Below are positions 1-8,561 of a stretch of 64,000 bases of DNA, piece after piece. The notes under the pieces were generated by a model. The model did not search any database. It was not told where the DNA came from and saw only the letters and a program-made list of their open reading frames with translations. The DNA comes from Opitutales bacterium (GTDB lineage: Bacteria; Verrucomicrobiota; Verrucomicrobiia; Opitutales; UBA953), in NCBI GenBank assembly GCA_030725715.1, contig JANRFG010000013.1, positions 40,827 to 104,826 of the forward strand, given 5' to 3'. Both the position numbers and the translations under genes were made by a program. The first letter of the stretch is position 1. Each line of letters begins with the position of its first letter.

Positions 1-2
1 CC

Positions 3-266
3 CGCGACCTGGCCGTGCAGGCCTGGGAAGACGAGCACAGCGAACGCCAGTCGCTCATCGAGCGCGAAGTCGCCAGCCTCTCGAAGCCCGAGCTCGCCAA
101 GCGCCTGATCAAGCTCCTCTCCCGCCCCAACCGCGCCCGCGCCCAGATCTCGGACAGCATGCGCAACAAGGCCCAGTCGATGCGCCGCAAGGGCGCTCCG
201 GTCCGCGAGATCGCGGCCGAGCTCGGCATCTCGATCCCGTCGGTCTACAACATCACCAAGGACTGA
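3..266 (+). CDS. C-terminal part of a helix-turn-helix protein (5' end outside window)
   Basis: The reading frame is open from the first bases of the window, so the true start is probably upstream; a GTG at 15 is possible but not needed. The visible part is charged and helical. It ends in a helix-turn-helix of the kind found at the C terminus of resolvases and sigma-like regulators (residues GAPVREIAAELGIS followed by SVYNI). A role in DNA binding is inferred from that motif alone; the regulator's target and full architecture cannot be seen. It reads in the same direction as aat, 37 bp upstream of it. Confidence 0.6.
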   Translation, partial: RDLAVQAWEDEHSERQSLIEREVASLSKPELAKRLIKLLSRPNRARAQISDSMRNKAQSMRRKGAPVREIAAELGISIPSVYNITKD

Positions 267-303
267 ACTTGCCCGCGGGCCCTGTCTCGGCGAGTCTCCG
301 CCG

Positions 304-984
304 ATGCAGGAATGGACCCGCGGCGACCCGGCGAAAGGCCCCAAGCAGGCCCCTTTGGCGCGCGGCGGGAAGCTGAACGCGGACACGTTGATCGGCGCCT
401 ATCGGGCCGGCATCTTTCCTTGGTACTCCGCGGATGAGCCGGTGAAATGGTGGTGCCCCGACCCTCGCTTCGTGATGCGTCCGGGCGACTTCCGGCTGAC
501 CGACAGCCTCCGCAAGACGATGCGCAAGGCCGGCTGGACGGTCACCTTCGACCGCTCCTTCGAGGCGGTCATGCGCCGTTGCTCGGAAGTCCCCCGCCCC
601 GGCCAGGACGGCACCTGGATCACCGAGGAGATGATCGCCGCCTACTGCGAGCTGCACCGCCGCGGGATCGCCCACAGCGTCGAAGTATGCTGGCAGGGCG
701 AACTGGTCGGCGGCCTGTACGGCGTGGCCCTCGGCCGGCTCTTCCACGGCGAGTCGATGTTCCACCTCAAGGCCGACGCTTCCAAAGTCGGCTTCGCGAC
801 CCTCGTCGCCCGGCTCGCCGCGGCCGGCTACGTCCTCATCGACTGCCAGGTGCCGACGGCGCACCTCGCCAGTCTCGGCGCCTTCGCGGTCGACCGGACG
901 GAGTTCCTGGCCGCCGTGCGGATCTTCCGCGACCAGCCGCCGACGGGCGACGCGTTCGTCACTCCGGCTTCGGACGCGACCTGA
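304..984 (+). CDS. aat: Leucyl/phenylalanyl-tRNA--protein transferase
   Basis: Transfers Leu or Phe from aminoacyl-tRNA to N-terminal Arg or Lys of proteins, marking them for the ClpS/ClpAP N-end rule pathway in the cytoplasm. The 226-residue product has the family signatures YRAGIFPWY (33-41), WWCPDPR (49-55) and the central GGLYGVALG...FHGESMFH block. The length is typical of the family. The ATG at 304 is the first in frame after the preceding gene and is not preceded by a clear Shine-Dalgarno sequence. The 3' end overlaps the convergent aroK by 26 bp. Confidence 0.95.
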   Translation: MQEWTRGDPAKGPKQAPLARGGKLNADTLIGAYRAGIFPWYSADEPVKWWCPDPRFVMRPGDFRLTDSLRKTMRKAGWTVTFDRSFEAVMRRCSEVPRPGQDGTWITEEMIAAYCELHRRGIAHSVEVCWQGELVGGLYGVALGRLFHGESMFHLKADASKVGFATLVARLAAAGYVLIDCQVPTAHLASLGAFAVDRTEFLAAVRIFRDQPPTGDAFVTPASDAT

Positions 985-1528
985 GCAAGGCGCGGGCCTC
1001 GCGCTCATAGACGCGCTCGACGATCACGCACAGCTGCTGCAAGGAACGTCCGTCGGTGTAGACGGCGATGCCCGCCTGCATGTAGGCCTGTTCGCGCTTC
1101 TTCATCAGCTCACGGATGCGGGCTTCGGGATCCTCGCCCTTCAGCAACGGACGACGGGAATTGCCGGCGGTGCGGCGCAGGATGGTGTCCACCGAAGCGA
1201 ACAAGGTGACGACGATGCCCTTGGATCGCACCAGTTCGCCCATGCCGGGCGGCACGACCAGCCCGCCCCCGCAGGCGATGACGGCGCCGTACTCCGGCAG
1301 CATGGTCTCGACGACCTGGCGCTCGAGTCCGCGGAAATGCTCCTCGCCGTGCTGGGCGAAGATGTCGGCGATCGTCGCGCCGGCGAGTTTCTCGACGAGT
1401 TCGTCGGTGTCGTAGAAACGACGGCGCCAACGCTTGGCAAGCTGGCGTCCGAGCGCGGACTTCCCCGTGCCCATGAATCCGGCGAGGATCAGGTTCGGCG
1501 AGTTGTCCTTGTTGGCCACGGGCGACAT
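959..1528 (-). CDS. aroK: Shikimate kinase
   Basis: Phosphorylates shikimate to shikimate 3-phosphate in aromatic amino acid biosynthesis. The 189-residue form shows the P-loop GFMGTGKS (17-24), the shikimate-binding DTDELVE (40-46), the CGGGLV motif and the lid arginine in RRPLL. An upstream ATG at 1570 would add 14 unconserved residues, so the ATG at 1528 is preferred. The gene is convergent with aat and its stop lies inside the aat coding sequence. Confidence 0.93.
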   Translation of the reverse strand: MSPVANKDNSPNLILAGFMGTGKSALGRQLAKRWRRRFYDTDELVEKLAGATIADIFAQHGEEHFRGLERQVVETMLPEYGAVIACGGGLVVPPGMGELVRSKGIVVTLFASVDTILRRTAGNSRRPLLKGEDPEARIRELMKKREQAYMQAGIAVYTDGRSLQQLCVIVERVYEREARALLRSRPKPE

Positions 1529-1582
1529 GCGACCATAGCAAGGCTCCGCCCGCCCCTCGGCAAGCGACAAGCGTCGGGGGGA

Positions 1583-2464
1583 TTACTTGGCCGGCAAGGC
1601 GTCCAACGCGGCCTTGGCCTTCGGCGCCAGGCGTTCGGAGAGGCCCTGCGCAGCCTCGGTCAGGACGGCGCGGTCGGCTTCGAGGAACAGGCGGGGCACG
1701 GCGGCCCAGGCGGCTTCGGTGAGCTCGTTGGCGGGGCCTTTGAGCAACGGGAGGAGCGACGCCTTGAGGGCGGCGCGGACCTTCGGGCTCTTGGAAGCGC
1801 GGACGGCGACGATCCGCACCCAGGCGGCCTTGGACGCGAGCGAGGTGCCGGCAGGCTCGGTCGGGACATGCTTGGCGGCCAGCGACACCGGAAGGCGCAG
1901 GATCTCGTCCTCGACCTCCTGGACCTGCGAACGTTGCGAGAGCTTGCCCAGACGCTCCCAGAGGATCGGCGCGGCGGTCGAGGAACTGACGCGGCGGAGC
2001 AGACGATTGGCGCGCTGGGCGGTCACGAAGTCCTCGTGCTTAGTCAGCGCGACGAGTTCTTCGACGGTCAACGGGTATTCCTTCGCGGAGCGACGCCGGT
2101 CGAGCACGCGCTCGAGGTGCGCGAGCTTGGTCTCGGGCGTGGTGCCTTCGGGGTCCTCATACCTGTTCGGCTGCCTGGGGTTGAGCGGCAGGCGCGGCTT
2201 AGGATTCGGATCGAACAGGAGAACCTGCTGGAGGGCAGCCTGCCCTTCCGGATTCTCAAGGGTCTTCGCCGCGGTGCGCACGCGCTCGAACCATGCCTTG
2301 GCTTCCGGCGAGGCCTTCGTGAAGCCGCGCGAGTGGTCGAGGATGGCCTGCTGGGCGGCGAGCCGCTTCTCCGGGATCGCGAGGTCGGCGAAGGTGGCGT
2401 CGGTGGGGACGTCGGCGGCGAACAGGGCGGCGAAGAAGAAGAGCGGGAGGCAACGATACATCAT
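1583..2464 (-). CDS. Secreted helical-repeat-like protein of unknown function
   Basis: The 293-residue product starts with a signal peptide (MMYRCLPLFFFAALFAADV). It is otherwise made of Ala/Leu/Arg-rich amphipathic helices, suggesting a HEAT-like repeat fold in the periplasm; no catalytic motif is recognised. The open frame continues upstream of 2464 to 2947, but that part is a shadow of the neighbouring membrane gene, and the double ATG with signal peptide fixes the start. It follows the YjdF-like gene by 11 bp and precedes aroK by 54 bp on the same strand. Confidence 0.7.
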   Translation of the reverse strand: MMYRCLPLFFFAALFAADVPTDATFADLAIPEKRLAAQQAILDHSRGFTKASPEAKAWFERVRTAAKTLENPEGQAALQQVLLFDPNPKPRLPLNPRQPNRYEDPEGTTPETKLAHLERVLDRRRSAKEYPLTVEELVALTKHEDFVTAQRANRLLRRVSSSTAAPILWERLGKLSQRSQVQEVEDEILRLPVSLAAKHVPTEPAGTSLASKAAWVRIVAVRASKSPKVRAALKASLLPLLKGPANELTEAAWAAVPRLFLEADRAVLTEAAQGLSERLAPKAKAALDALPAK

Positions 2465-2475
2465 GGGGATGAGGT

Positions 2476-3111
2476 TTAAGATGAGGCGGCGGGGAGAAGT
2501 TCGGCCAGCGAGCGGCGATGCCAAGGGCCGAGGACCCACATGGCGAAGGCGGCGCCGAGGAAAGCGCAGAGCATGTCCGCCTGGGTGTCCCAGACGAAAC
2601 CTTGGGAGCCGAGGAAAGCGTCGGCGGCCTGGCCGAGCAGGATCGCCGAGCCCCATTCGAAGATCTCGTAGGCCGCGCTGAAAGCCCCGGCGAAGCAGAG
2701 GCCGGCCCAGGCGGTCAGGCTCACCGCGCCGGCCGCCGGCCCGCGGAGCAGCCATTCGCGGACCATCAGCGCCGGGACGACGCCCTGCATCAGGTGACCG
2801 AGCCGGTCGTAAGGATTGCGCGTCTGCCCCAGCCACTCGGCCACCCACGCTCCGGCCGGCACTTCGGCATAGGTGTAGTGGGCCCCGACGATGAGAACGA
2901 TCGCATGGAAGAACATCCAGCGACCAAGGAAGACGCTGGGCGTCCAATCGAGCCGCCAGGCGGCGCCGGCGATGAGGAAGACCGGCAGGACCTCGAGCAT
3001 CCAGATCACGTGGTCACGGGCGCCCCAGGCGGACATGAGCCCGAGGGCGGAAGCGAGCACGGCGAGCCAGCGGAACTGGCGACGGGCGGACTGGAGGTTC
3101 AGATCGACCAT
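2476..3111 (-). CDS. YjdF-like (DUF2238) integral membrane protein
   Basis: This 211-residue protein has about six hydrophobic segments. It carries the DUF2238/YjdF hallmark region NPYDRLGHLMQGVVPAL followed by the GQAADAFLGSQG...WDTQADM block near the C terminus. Family members are inner-membrane proteins without an assigned biochemical role. The ATG at 3111 is chosen because the open frame upstream is a shadow of the oxidoreductase gene. It overlaps that gene's stop by 13 bp, suggesting translational coupling. Confidence 0.82.
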   Translation of the reverse strand: MVDLNLQSARRQFRWLAVLASALGLMSAWGARDHVIWMLEVLPVFLIAGAAWRLDWTPSVFLGRWMFFHAIVLIVGAHYTYAEVPAGAWVAEWLGQTRNPYDRLGHLMQGVVPALMVREWLLRGPAAGAVSLTAWAGLCFAGAFSAAYEIFEWGSAILLGQAADAFLGSQGFVWDTQADMLCAFLGAAFAMWVLGPWHRRSLAELLPAASS

Positions 3112-4385
3112 TGGCCGCGCAACGCGGGCGAGTGGAGCTGGTTGGCCTGGTCGTCGCCGACGAAGCCGGAACCGTCGGACTTGAAGTTCAGTTTGCGGCC
3201 CAGCCGGACGCTGAGGGCGGCGAGATTGACGAGCGTGGAGCTGCGGAAAGCCTCGTTGACGCCGTAGCCGAACGGACGCTTCTCCCGCGCGCACGCGTCG
3301 AAATCGTCTTCCTGATATTCCGGCAGCGGGAACTCCGCGGCCTTGACGAGGAGTTCGGGACGGCTGCAGCGCATGCCGGCGAAGAGCTTGCCGTTCGGTC
3401 CTTCGAGGAAGGGGTTCTCGGGATTACGCTCGGCGAGCTCGGATTCGAGGATGATGCGCGTGCCGTCCTTGTAAGTGAGGGTGACGGTCTTCCAGACGCC
3501 GCAAGCCATGGCATCCTGGGCGGGCGCGTCGCACTCGACGGTGACGGGCGACTCGCCGTCCTTACCGAGGAAATACTGCACCGGGTCGAGGAAGTGCTGA
3601 CCCATGTCACCGAGGCCGCCTTGGTCGAAGTTCCAATAGCCGCGGAAGGAGCCGTGCGCCCGATGCGGGTGATATGGGATCAGCTGCGAAGGTCCGCAGT
3701 AGAGGTCCCAGTTGAGGTGGGCCGGGACGGGCTCGGGCTTGAGGTCCGGCTTGCCGGTCCAGAGGTTGACCTTCCACTGGATGCCGCCGACCGGGGCGAG
3801 ACGCACCGTGAGCGGGCCGCCCAGGACGCCGCTCGCGACGACGCGGCGGATCTCCCGGGCCGGGCCGACGCCGTAATAATTGGTGCGGTTGAGACGGAAC
3901 CAGGTGTTCACGCGGAAAGGCACGCCGGTCTGCTGCACGACGCGGCTCAGGGCGATGCCCTCCCCGATCGTGCGGGTCAACGGCTTCTCGCACCAGACGG
4001 CCTTGCCACGGCGGGCGGCCATCGCGGCGATGACGCCGTGCCAATGCGGCGGCGTGCAGACGTGCATGACGTCGGCGTCCGGCATCGCGATGACTTCGCG
4101 GAAATCCTCGGCCGTCATCGGCGTGCCGCCGCCGGCCTGCTTGATGCGCTCGAGCTTCTTCTGCACGCGCTGGGCGTCGACGTCGCAGATGCCGACGATG
4201 CGGTTCTTGCCCGTCATGCGCGGCTCGGAGTGCATGGAGGAGATGCCGCCGCAGCCGACGATGACGTGGTTCAGGGTCTCGCTGGGCGGGACGAAGCCGC
4301 GGCCGAGGACGTGCCGGGGGATGATCGTGAAGCCAAGCGCGGCGACGGCGGCCTTACGGAGAAATGAACGACGGGGTAATCGCAT
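3099..4385 (-). CDS. Tat-exported Gfo/Idh/MocA family oxidoreductase
   Basis: A predicted NAD(P)-dependent oxidoreductase acting on sugars or sugar derivatives. The N terminus is a twin-arginine signal (RRSFLRK at 5-11, then a hydrophobic stretch), so export in folded form through the Tat system is expected. After it come the Rossmann strand HVIVGCGGISS and the family motif WCEKPLTRT. The 428-residue length matches the secreted Gfo/Idh proteins common in Planctomycetota and Verrucomicrobiota. The substrate is unknown. It is divergent from the ligase gene at 4527 across a 141-bp region. Confidence 0.9.
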   Translation of the reverse strand: MRLPRRSFLRKAAVAALGFTIIPRHVLGRGFVPPSETLNHVIVGCGGISSMHSEPRMTGKNRIVGICDVDAQRVQKKLERIKQAGGGTPMTAEDFREVIAMPDADVMHVCTPPHWHGVIAAMAARRGKAVWCEKPLTRTIGEGIALSRVVQQTGVPFRVNTWFRLNRTNYYGVGPAREIRRVVASGVLGGPLTVRLAPVGGIQWKVNLWTGKPDLKPEPVPAHLNWDLYCGPSQLIPYHPHRAHGSFRGYWNFDQGGLGDMGQHFLDPVQYFLGKDGESPVTVECDAPAQDAMACGVWKTVTLTYKDGTRIILESELAERNPENPFLEGPNGKLFAGMRCSRPELLVKAAEFPLPEYQEDDFDACAREKRPFGYGVNEAFRSSTLVNLAALSVRLGRKLNFKSDGSGFVGDDQANQLHSPALRGQWSI

Positions 4386-4526
4386 ACGGGGAGATATGAG
4401 GACAAAAGACCTCGTTCAATCCTGATAGTTCCGTCCGAGCACTCCGCGCCCACCTATATGGCATTATTCAGCCGTTAAAAGCATCCGGCGTTTTGCTTTC
4501 GCCCGCCTTATCTGCTCCTTGAGGAC

Positions 4527-5759
4527 ATGCCGACCTCGCACCTGCCCGCCGCTCGCGCCTCCGAAGAGGCCACGCGCCTGCCTGCAGCCATCGCCCAGAC
4601 CGCCGGGGTGCCCTTCTATGATTCCGGCCACTGGCAGGCGGCGTTTGCCGATCGCTCGGCTCAGCTCGCCGACTTGCCCCGCATCACGAAGAGCCAGCTG
4701 CGCGAACACTCACCCGAAGGCTTTCTGCCGCCTGGGCTGACCGTCGAATCGCTCCTCGCCCGCGGCATGATCGAAGAAGAGAGCACCTCCGGCACTTCCG
4801 GCGCCAGCGTGCGCGTGGTGTTCGGTAAGACTTGGTGGGCCGAACAGGAGTTCCGTGCGCTCCTCCGGAACCCATTCCTGGCCGAGTGCTTCGGCGACCG
4901 GACCAGCCTCCGCCGCGCCGTCCTCACGACGCCCGGCTGCAGCGGCGTCAGCTGCTATAACCGCTGGCTCAACCTCGAGCAGCGCACCCTCGGCGACAGC
5001 CGCTACGTCAATCAGACGCGCATCCCTTTCACTCTCGGCGACGACAGACTAGCCGTCATGGCGGACGAAGTCGCGGCCTGGGAGCCCGCCTTCCTCGACG
5101 TCGACCCGGTGCACGGCGCTTGGTTCGCCCTGCATTGCGAGCGCCACGGCCGACGCTTCCCCTCCCTGCGGTTCATCCTGACGAGCTACGAGTTCACCAG
5201 CGTCACGCACCGCGCCATCATGGAACGGGTCTTCGGCGTGCCGGTAATCGACCTCTACGGCTCCAGCGAGACCGGACACCTGCTCGTCGAGTCGGACGGT
5301 GTCATGCGCCCGAGCCCGGAGACCGCGCTGCTGGAATCCTCTTCGGACGGCGGCCTCGGCGAGCTGCTGGTCACGACGCTCACGAATCCTTACCTCCCCT
5401 TGGTGCGTTACGAGATCGGCGACTACGTCGAACGCGTCGCCGGCGGCTACCTCGTCCACGGACGCAAACGGGACGCCCTCCGCGGCGCCGATGGCCAGAT
5501 TCTCACCACTCGTCAGGTGGACGCGGCCTTCATCGGCGTCCGCGGCATCGCCCATTACCAACTTCGCCAACGGACGGATGGCTCCGCCCACCTCAGTCTC
5601 CTGCCCGAACAAGCCGGCGACAGCTTGGAGTCGGTCCAGGCCACGCTGGTCGAGCGCCTCTCCCTCCTTCTGGGGCGCCCGGTCACGAGCGAGTCGGTCG
5701 GCTTGCTCACCCCGGAAGACTCAGGCAAATTCCGCCTGACGGTCCGAGAGTCCGCCTGA
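4527..5759 (+). CDS. Phenylacetate-CoA ligase-like (PaaK-type) AMP-forming enzyme
   Basis: An adenylate-forming enzyme of the PaaK branch, expected to activate a carboxylic acid with ATP and CoA. The 410-residue protein has the phosphate-binding STSGTSG (86-92), the adenine motif YGSSETG (244-250) and RYEIGDY (294-300) with the C-terminal hinge domain following. No acyl carrier protein or phenylacetate-degradation gene lies nearby, so the substrate is open. The next gene, in the same direction, is ilvE, 80 bp away and behind a structured leader. Confidence 0.85.
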   Translation: MPTSHLPAARASEEATRLPAAIAQTAGVPFYDSGHWQAAFADRSAQLADLPRITKSQLREHSPEGFLPPGLTVESLLARGMIEEESTSGTSGASVRVVFGKTWWAEQEFRALLRNPFLAECFGDRTSLRRAVLTTPGCSGVSCYNRWLNLEQRTLGDSRYVNQTRIPFTLGDDRLAVMADEVAAWEPAFLDVDPVHGAWFALHCERHGRRFPSLRFILTSYEFTSVTHRAIMERVFGVPVIDLYGSSETGHLLVESDGVMRPSPETALLESSSDGGLGELLVTTLTNPYLPLVRYEIGDYVERVAGGYLVHGRKRDALRGADGQILTTRQVDAAFIGVRGIAHYQLRQRTDGSAHLSLLPEQAGDSLESVQATLVERLSLLLGRPVTSESVGLLTPEDSGKFRLTVRESA

Positions 5760-5780
5760 ACGGGCAGATTAACGCCGGAA

Positions 5781-5839
5781 AAGGGGCTTTCGGGCTGGAA
5801 AAACCCCACCTAAGCCCCCAAGGTGGCCTTTTCACCACC
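5781..5839 (+). promoter_or_regulatory. Structured leader over the ilvE ribosome-binding region (candidate)
   Basis: The only SD-like sequence before ilvE (AAGGTGG, 5820-5826) can pair upstream, CCACCT (5806-5811) with AGGTGG (5821-5826). It can also pair downstream, GGTGG (5822-5826) with CCACC (5835-5839) next to the ATG. The loop of the first hairpin (AAGCCCC, 5812-5818) is also complementary to GGGGCTT (5783-5789), which would make an H-type pseudoknot. These pairings are seen in the sequence; a regulatory role is inference. It matches no riboswitch class I recognise. Confidence 0.4.
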
Positions 5840-6709
5840 ATGGAAGTCTACATCGACGGTAAGTTCTACCCCAAGGCCGAGGCCAAGATCTCGGTCTTCG
5901 ACCATGGTTTCCTCTATGGTGACGGCATCTTCGAGGGCATCCGCCTCTACCAGGGCTGCGTCTTCCGCCTCGACGAGCACCTCGAGCGCCTCGAGATGTC
6001 GGCCAAAGCCCTCTGCCTCGAGATGCCCTGGTCCCGCAAGGAGATCGCCGAGATCGTCTGCGAATCCTGCCGCCGCAACAACCTGACCGACGGCTACATC
6101 CGCCTCGTCGTCTCCCGCGGGTTCGGCGACCTCGGTCTCTCGCCCAAGAACTGCCCGACTCCTTCGATCATCTGCATCGCCGACACCATCAAGCTCTACC
6201 CCGAGGAACTCTACGCCACGGGCATGCGCATCATCACCTCGCCGACCCGCCGCATCAGCCCGGCCGCGCTGCCGCCGATGATCAAGTCGTTGAACTACCT
6301 GAACAACATCATGGCGAAGATGGAAGCCCAGCAGCATGGCTTCCACGAGTGCCTCATGCTCAACGAGCAGGGTTACGTCTCCGAGTGCACCGGAGACAAC
6401 GTCTTCCTCATCCACAAGGGCCGCCTGATCACCCCGGCCTCCCATGCGGGCGCCCTCGTGGGCATCACGCGCCAGGTCGCCCTCGAAGTCGCCGCCGCCC
6501 TCGGCATCCCGACCGTCGAGACGAACATCACCCGCTACGACGTCTGGAACGCCGACGAATGCTTCCTGACCGGCACCGCCGCGGAAGTCATCCCGGTCAT
6601 CGAAGTCGACGCCCGCAAGATCGGCAACGGCAAGCCCGGACCGCTCACCGCCCGCATCCTCGCCGAGTTCCGCAAGAAGGCTTCGCGCGAAGGCCAGATG
6701 ATCCGCTGA
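5840..6709 (+). CDS. ilvE: Branched-chain amino acid aminotransferase (class IV PLP enzyme)
   Basis: Transfers the amino group between glutamate and branched-chain 2-oxo acids in the last step of Val, Leu and Ile synthesis. The 289-residue protein has the class IV features: N-terminal SVFDHGFLYGDGIFEGIR (18-35), PLP lysine K149 in PPMIKSLNYLNN, and the C-terminal FLTGTAAEVIPV block. A larger open frame from 5120 is only a shadow of the ligase gene. D-amino-acid or aminodeoxychorismate specificity cannot be excluded, since class IV enzymes look alike, but the overall pattern fits IlvE. The start follows a structured leader. Confidence 0.88.
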   Translation: MEVYIDGKFYPKAEAKISVFDHGFLYGDGIFEGIRLYQGCVFRLDEHLERLEMSAKALCLEMPWSRKEIAEIVCESCRRNNLTDGYIRLVVSRGFGDLGLSPKNCPTPSIICIADTIKLYPEELYATGMRIITSPTRRISPAALPPMIKSLNYLNNIMAKMEAQQHGFHECLMLNEQGYVSECTGDNVFLIHKGRLITPASHAGALVGITRQVALEVAAALGIPTVETNITRYDVWNADECFLTGTAAEVIPVIEVDARKIGNGKPGPLTARILAEFRKKASREGQMIR

Positions 6710-6731
6710 GCCAGCCTGCGCCCTGACGCGG

Positions 6732-8561
6732 ATGCCCGCCGACCCCGTCCCTCCGACTTCCGACGCCCGTGACGCCACGCTGCGTCGGCTGCTGCGGATC
6801 GCCTGGTCGTACCGTGCGGATTGCCTCCAGCTCCTCGGCCTCCAGCTCACCGTCGTCTTCCTGACCGTCGCCGTCATCGCGCTGGCCGGCGTCGGCATCG
6901 ACTTCGTCCGTCACTGCGTCGACCGCACCGTCCCCGCGCCGGCCCTGCCCTTCTTCGTCCCCGCCGACGCGACGGACCAGGCCGTCTTCGTCTGGCTCGG
7001 CGCCGGCATCCTCGTCGCCGCGGTCCTGCGGGCGACGCTCGCCTTCGCCTTCGGCCTCGTCTCGGTCCGCTTCCTGCACGGTCGCATCGTCGTCAACCTC
7101 CGCTCCCAGGTCTTCGCCAAGCTCCAGCAGCTCAGCTTCCGCTTCTTCGACTCCAACGCCAGCGGCTCGATCATCAACCGCGTCACGTCCGACGCGCATG
7201 CCATCCGGCTCTTCATCGAAGGCGTGGTGCTGCAGCTCGCCATCATCGCCCTGACGCTGGCCGCCTGCGCCGCCTACATGTTCCGCACCGACTGGCGGCT
7301 CACGCTGGCCTGCCTTTCCGTCCTGCCGTTCCAGGTCTGGTTCGCGATCCGCTTCTCCCGCAAGGTGCGCCCGGCCTACGAGGAGAACCGCGAGCTGATG
7401 GACCGCATGGTGCTCGGTTTCTCGGAGAACGTGCAGGGCATCCAGGTCGTCAAGGGCTTCGCCCTGGAGCCGCACGTGCAGGGACGTTTCGCCGGCTGGA
7501 GCGAGGCGATCCGCATCCAGAAGCGCAAGGTCTTCACCGAAGTCGCGCTGTTCTGGCCCGTCATCGACGCGCTCAACCGTCTTTCGATGGCCATCCTCAT
7601 CGGCTACGGCGGCTGGATGGTCGCGCGCGGCGAGCTCGCCCTCGGCACCGGCCTGGTCGCCTTCGCGGGCCTGTTGCAGCAGTTCGACGCCCAGGTGACG
7701 ACGCTCGCCTCGGTCGTCGACAACGCGCAGGTCTCCTTGGCGGGCGCGAAACGCATCTTCGAGATCCTCGACACCGATCCGGGCGTGGCAACCGAGGCCG
7801 GCGCGAGTTCGCCGGGACGGTTCCTCGGCCGCGTGGCCTTCGAGAACGTCAGCTTCGAGTTCCAGGACAACGCCACGGTCCTGCGCGACCTCTCGTTCGT
7901 CGCCGAACCCGGCCAGCGCATCGCCATCGCCGGCGCGACGGGCGCGGGTAAGTCCGCCCTGCTCTCGCTCATCCCGCGCTTCTACGACCCGCGGTCCGGA
8001 CGGGTGACGCTGGACGGCCATGACATCCGTCTCCTGCCGCTGCCCGAGCTGCGCCGCCAGGTCGGGATGGTCTTCCAGGAGAACTTCCTCTTCTCCAATA
8101 CGATCGCGGCGAACATCGCCTTCGGCCACCCTGAAGCCACGCAGGAACGCATCGAACGGGCCGCGCGCATCGCCGGGGCCCATGGCTTCATCACGGCGCT
8201 GCCCGAGGACTACGAGACCTTACTCGGTGAAGGCGGCGTGAACCTTTCCGGCGGCCAGCGCCAACGCATCGCCATCGCCCGCGCCCTCCTGCTCGAACCG
8301 ACGGTGCTCCTCCTCGACGACCCGACCTCGGCCATCGACCCTGAGACCGAGAAGGAGATCATGGAGGCGATGGAAGCCGCGATGGCCGGCCGCACGACCT
8401 TCATCGTCGCGCACCGCCTGAGCACCCTCCGTCGGGCCGACCTCATCCTCGTCCTCGACCGCGGGCGCCTCGCCCAGGTCGGCACCCACGCCCAGCTGAT
8501 GGCGGAAGACGGCCACTATCGTCAGGCGATCCTCGTCCAATCAGAAGGAGCCCCCGCATGA
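6732..8561 (+). CDS. ABC exporter half-transporter, subunit 1 (degenerate Walker B)
   Basis: A 609-residue MsbA/LmrCD-type half-transporter: transmembrane domain of six helices (about 25-330) and C-terminal ATPase. The ATPase has Walker A GATGAGKS (401-408), canonical signature LSGGQ (505-509), Walker B LLLDDP with Asp at 530 where the catalytic Glu normally sits, and the H-loop VAHRLST. It overlaps the next gene by 4 bp (ATGA), so the two subunits are coupled. The Asp substitution is typical of the inactive site of heterodimeric exporters. The substrate is unknown; lipid or drug export is possible. Confidence 0.92.
   Translation: MPADPVPPTSDARDATLRRLLRIAWSYRADCLQLLGLQLTVVFLTVAVIALAGVGIDFVRHCVDRTVPAPALPFFVPADATDQAVFVWLGAGILVAAVLRATLAFAFGLVSVRFLHGRIVVNLRSQVFAKLQQLSFRFFDSNASGSIINRVTSDAHAIRLFIEGVVLQLAIIALTLAACAAYMFRTDWRLTLACLSVLPFQVWFAIRFSRKVRPAYEENRELMDRMVLGFSENVQGIQVVKGFALEPHVQGRFAGWSEAIRIQKRKVFTEVALFWPVIDALNRLSMAILIGYGGWMVARGELALGTGLVAFAGLLQQFDAQVTTLASVVDNAQVSLAGAKRIFEILDTDPGVATEAGASSPGRFLGRVAFENVSFEFQDNATVLRDLSFVAEPGQRIAIAGATGAGKSALLSLIPRFYDPRSGRVTLDGHDIRLLPLPELRRQVGMVFQENFLFSNTIAANIAFGHPEATQERIERAARIAGAHGFITALPEDYETLLGEGGVNLSGGQRQRIAIARALLLEPTVLLLDDPTSAIDPETEKEIMEAMEAAMAGRTTFIVAHRLSTLRRADLILVLDRGRLAQVGTHAQLMAEDGHYRQAILVQSEGAPA

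Noticed and set aside
4386..4526. Promoter boxes in the divergent region before the ligase
   Set aside because: Only poor matches to -35 and -10 boxes were found, not enough to call a site.
5120..5839. N-terminal extension of the ilvE frame
   Set aside because: The extension overlaps the PaaK-like gene, is Arg/Pro-rich and unlike any aminotransferase; MEVYIDGKFY is the family start.
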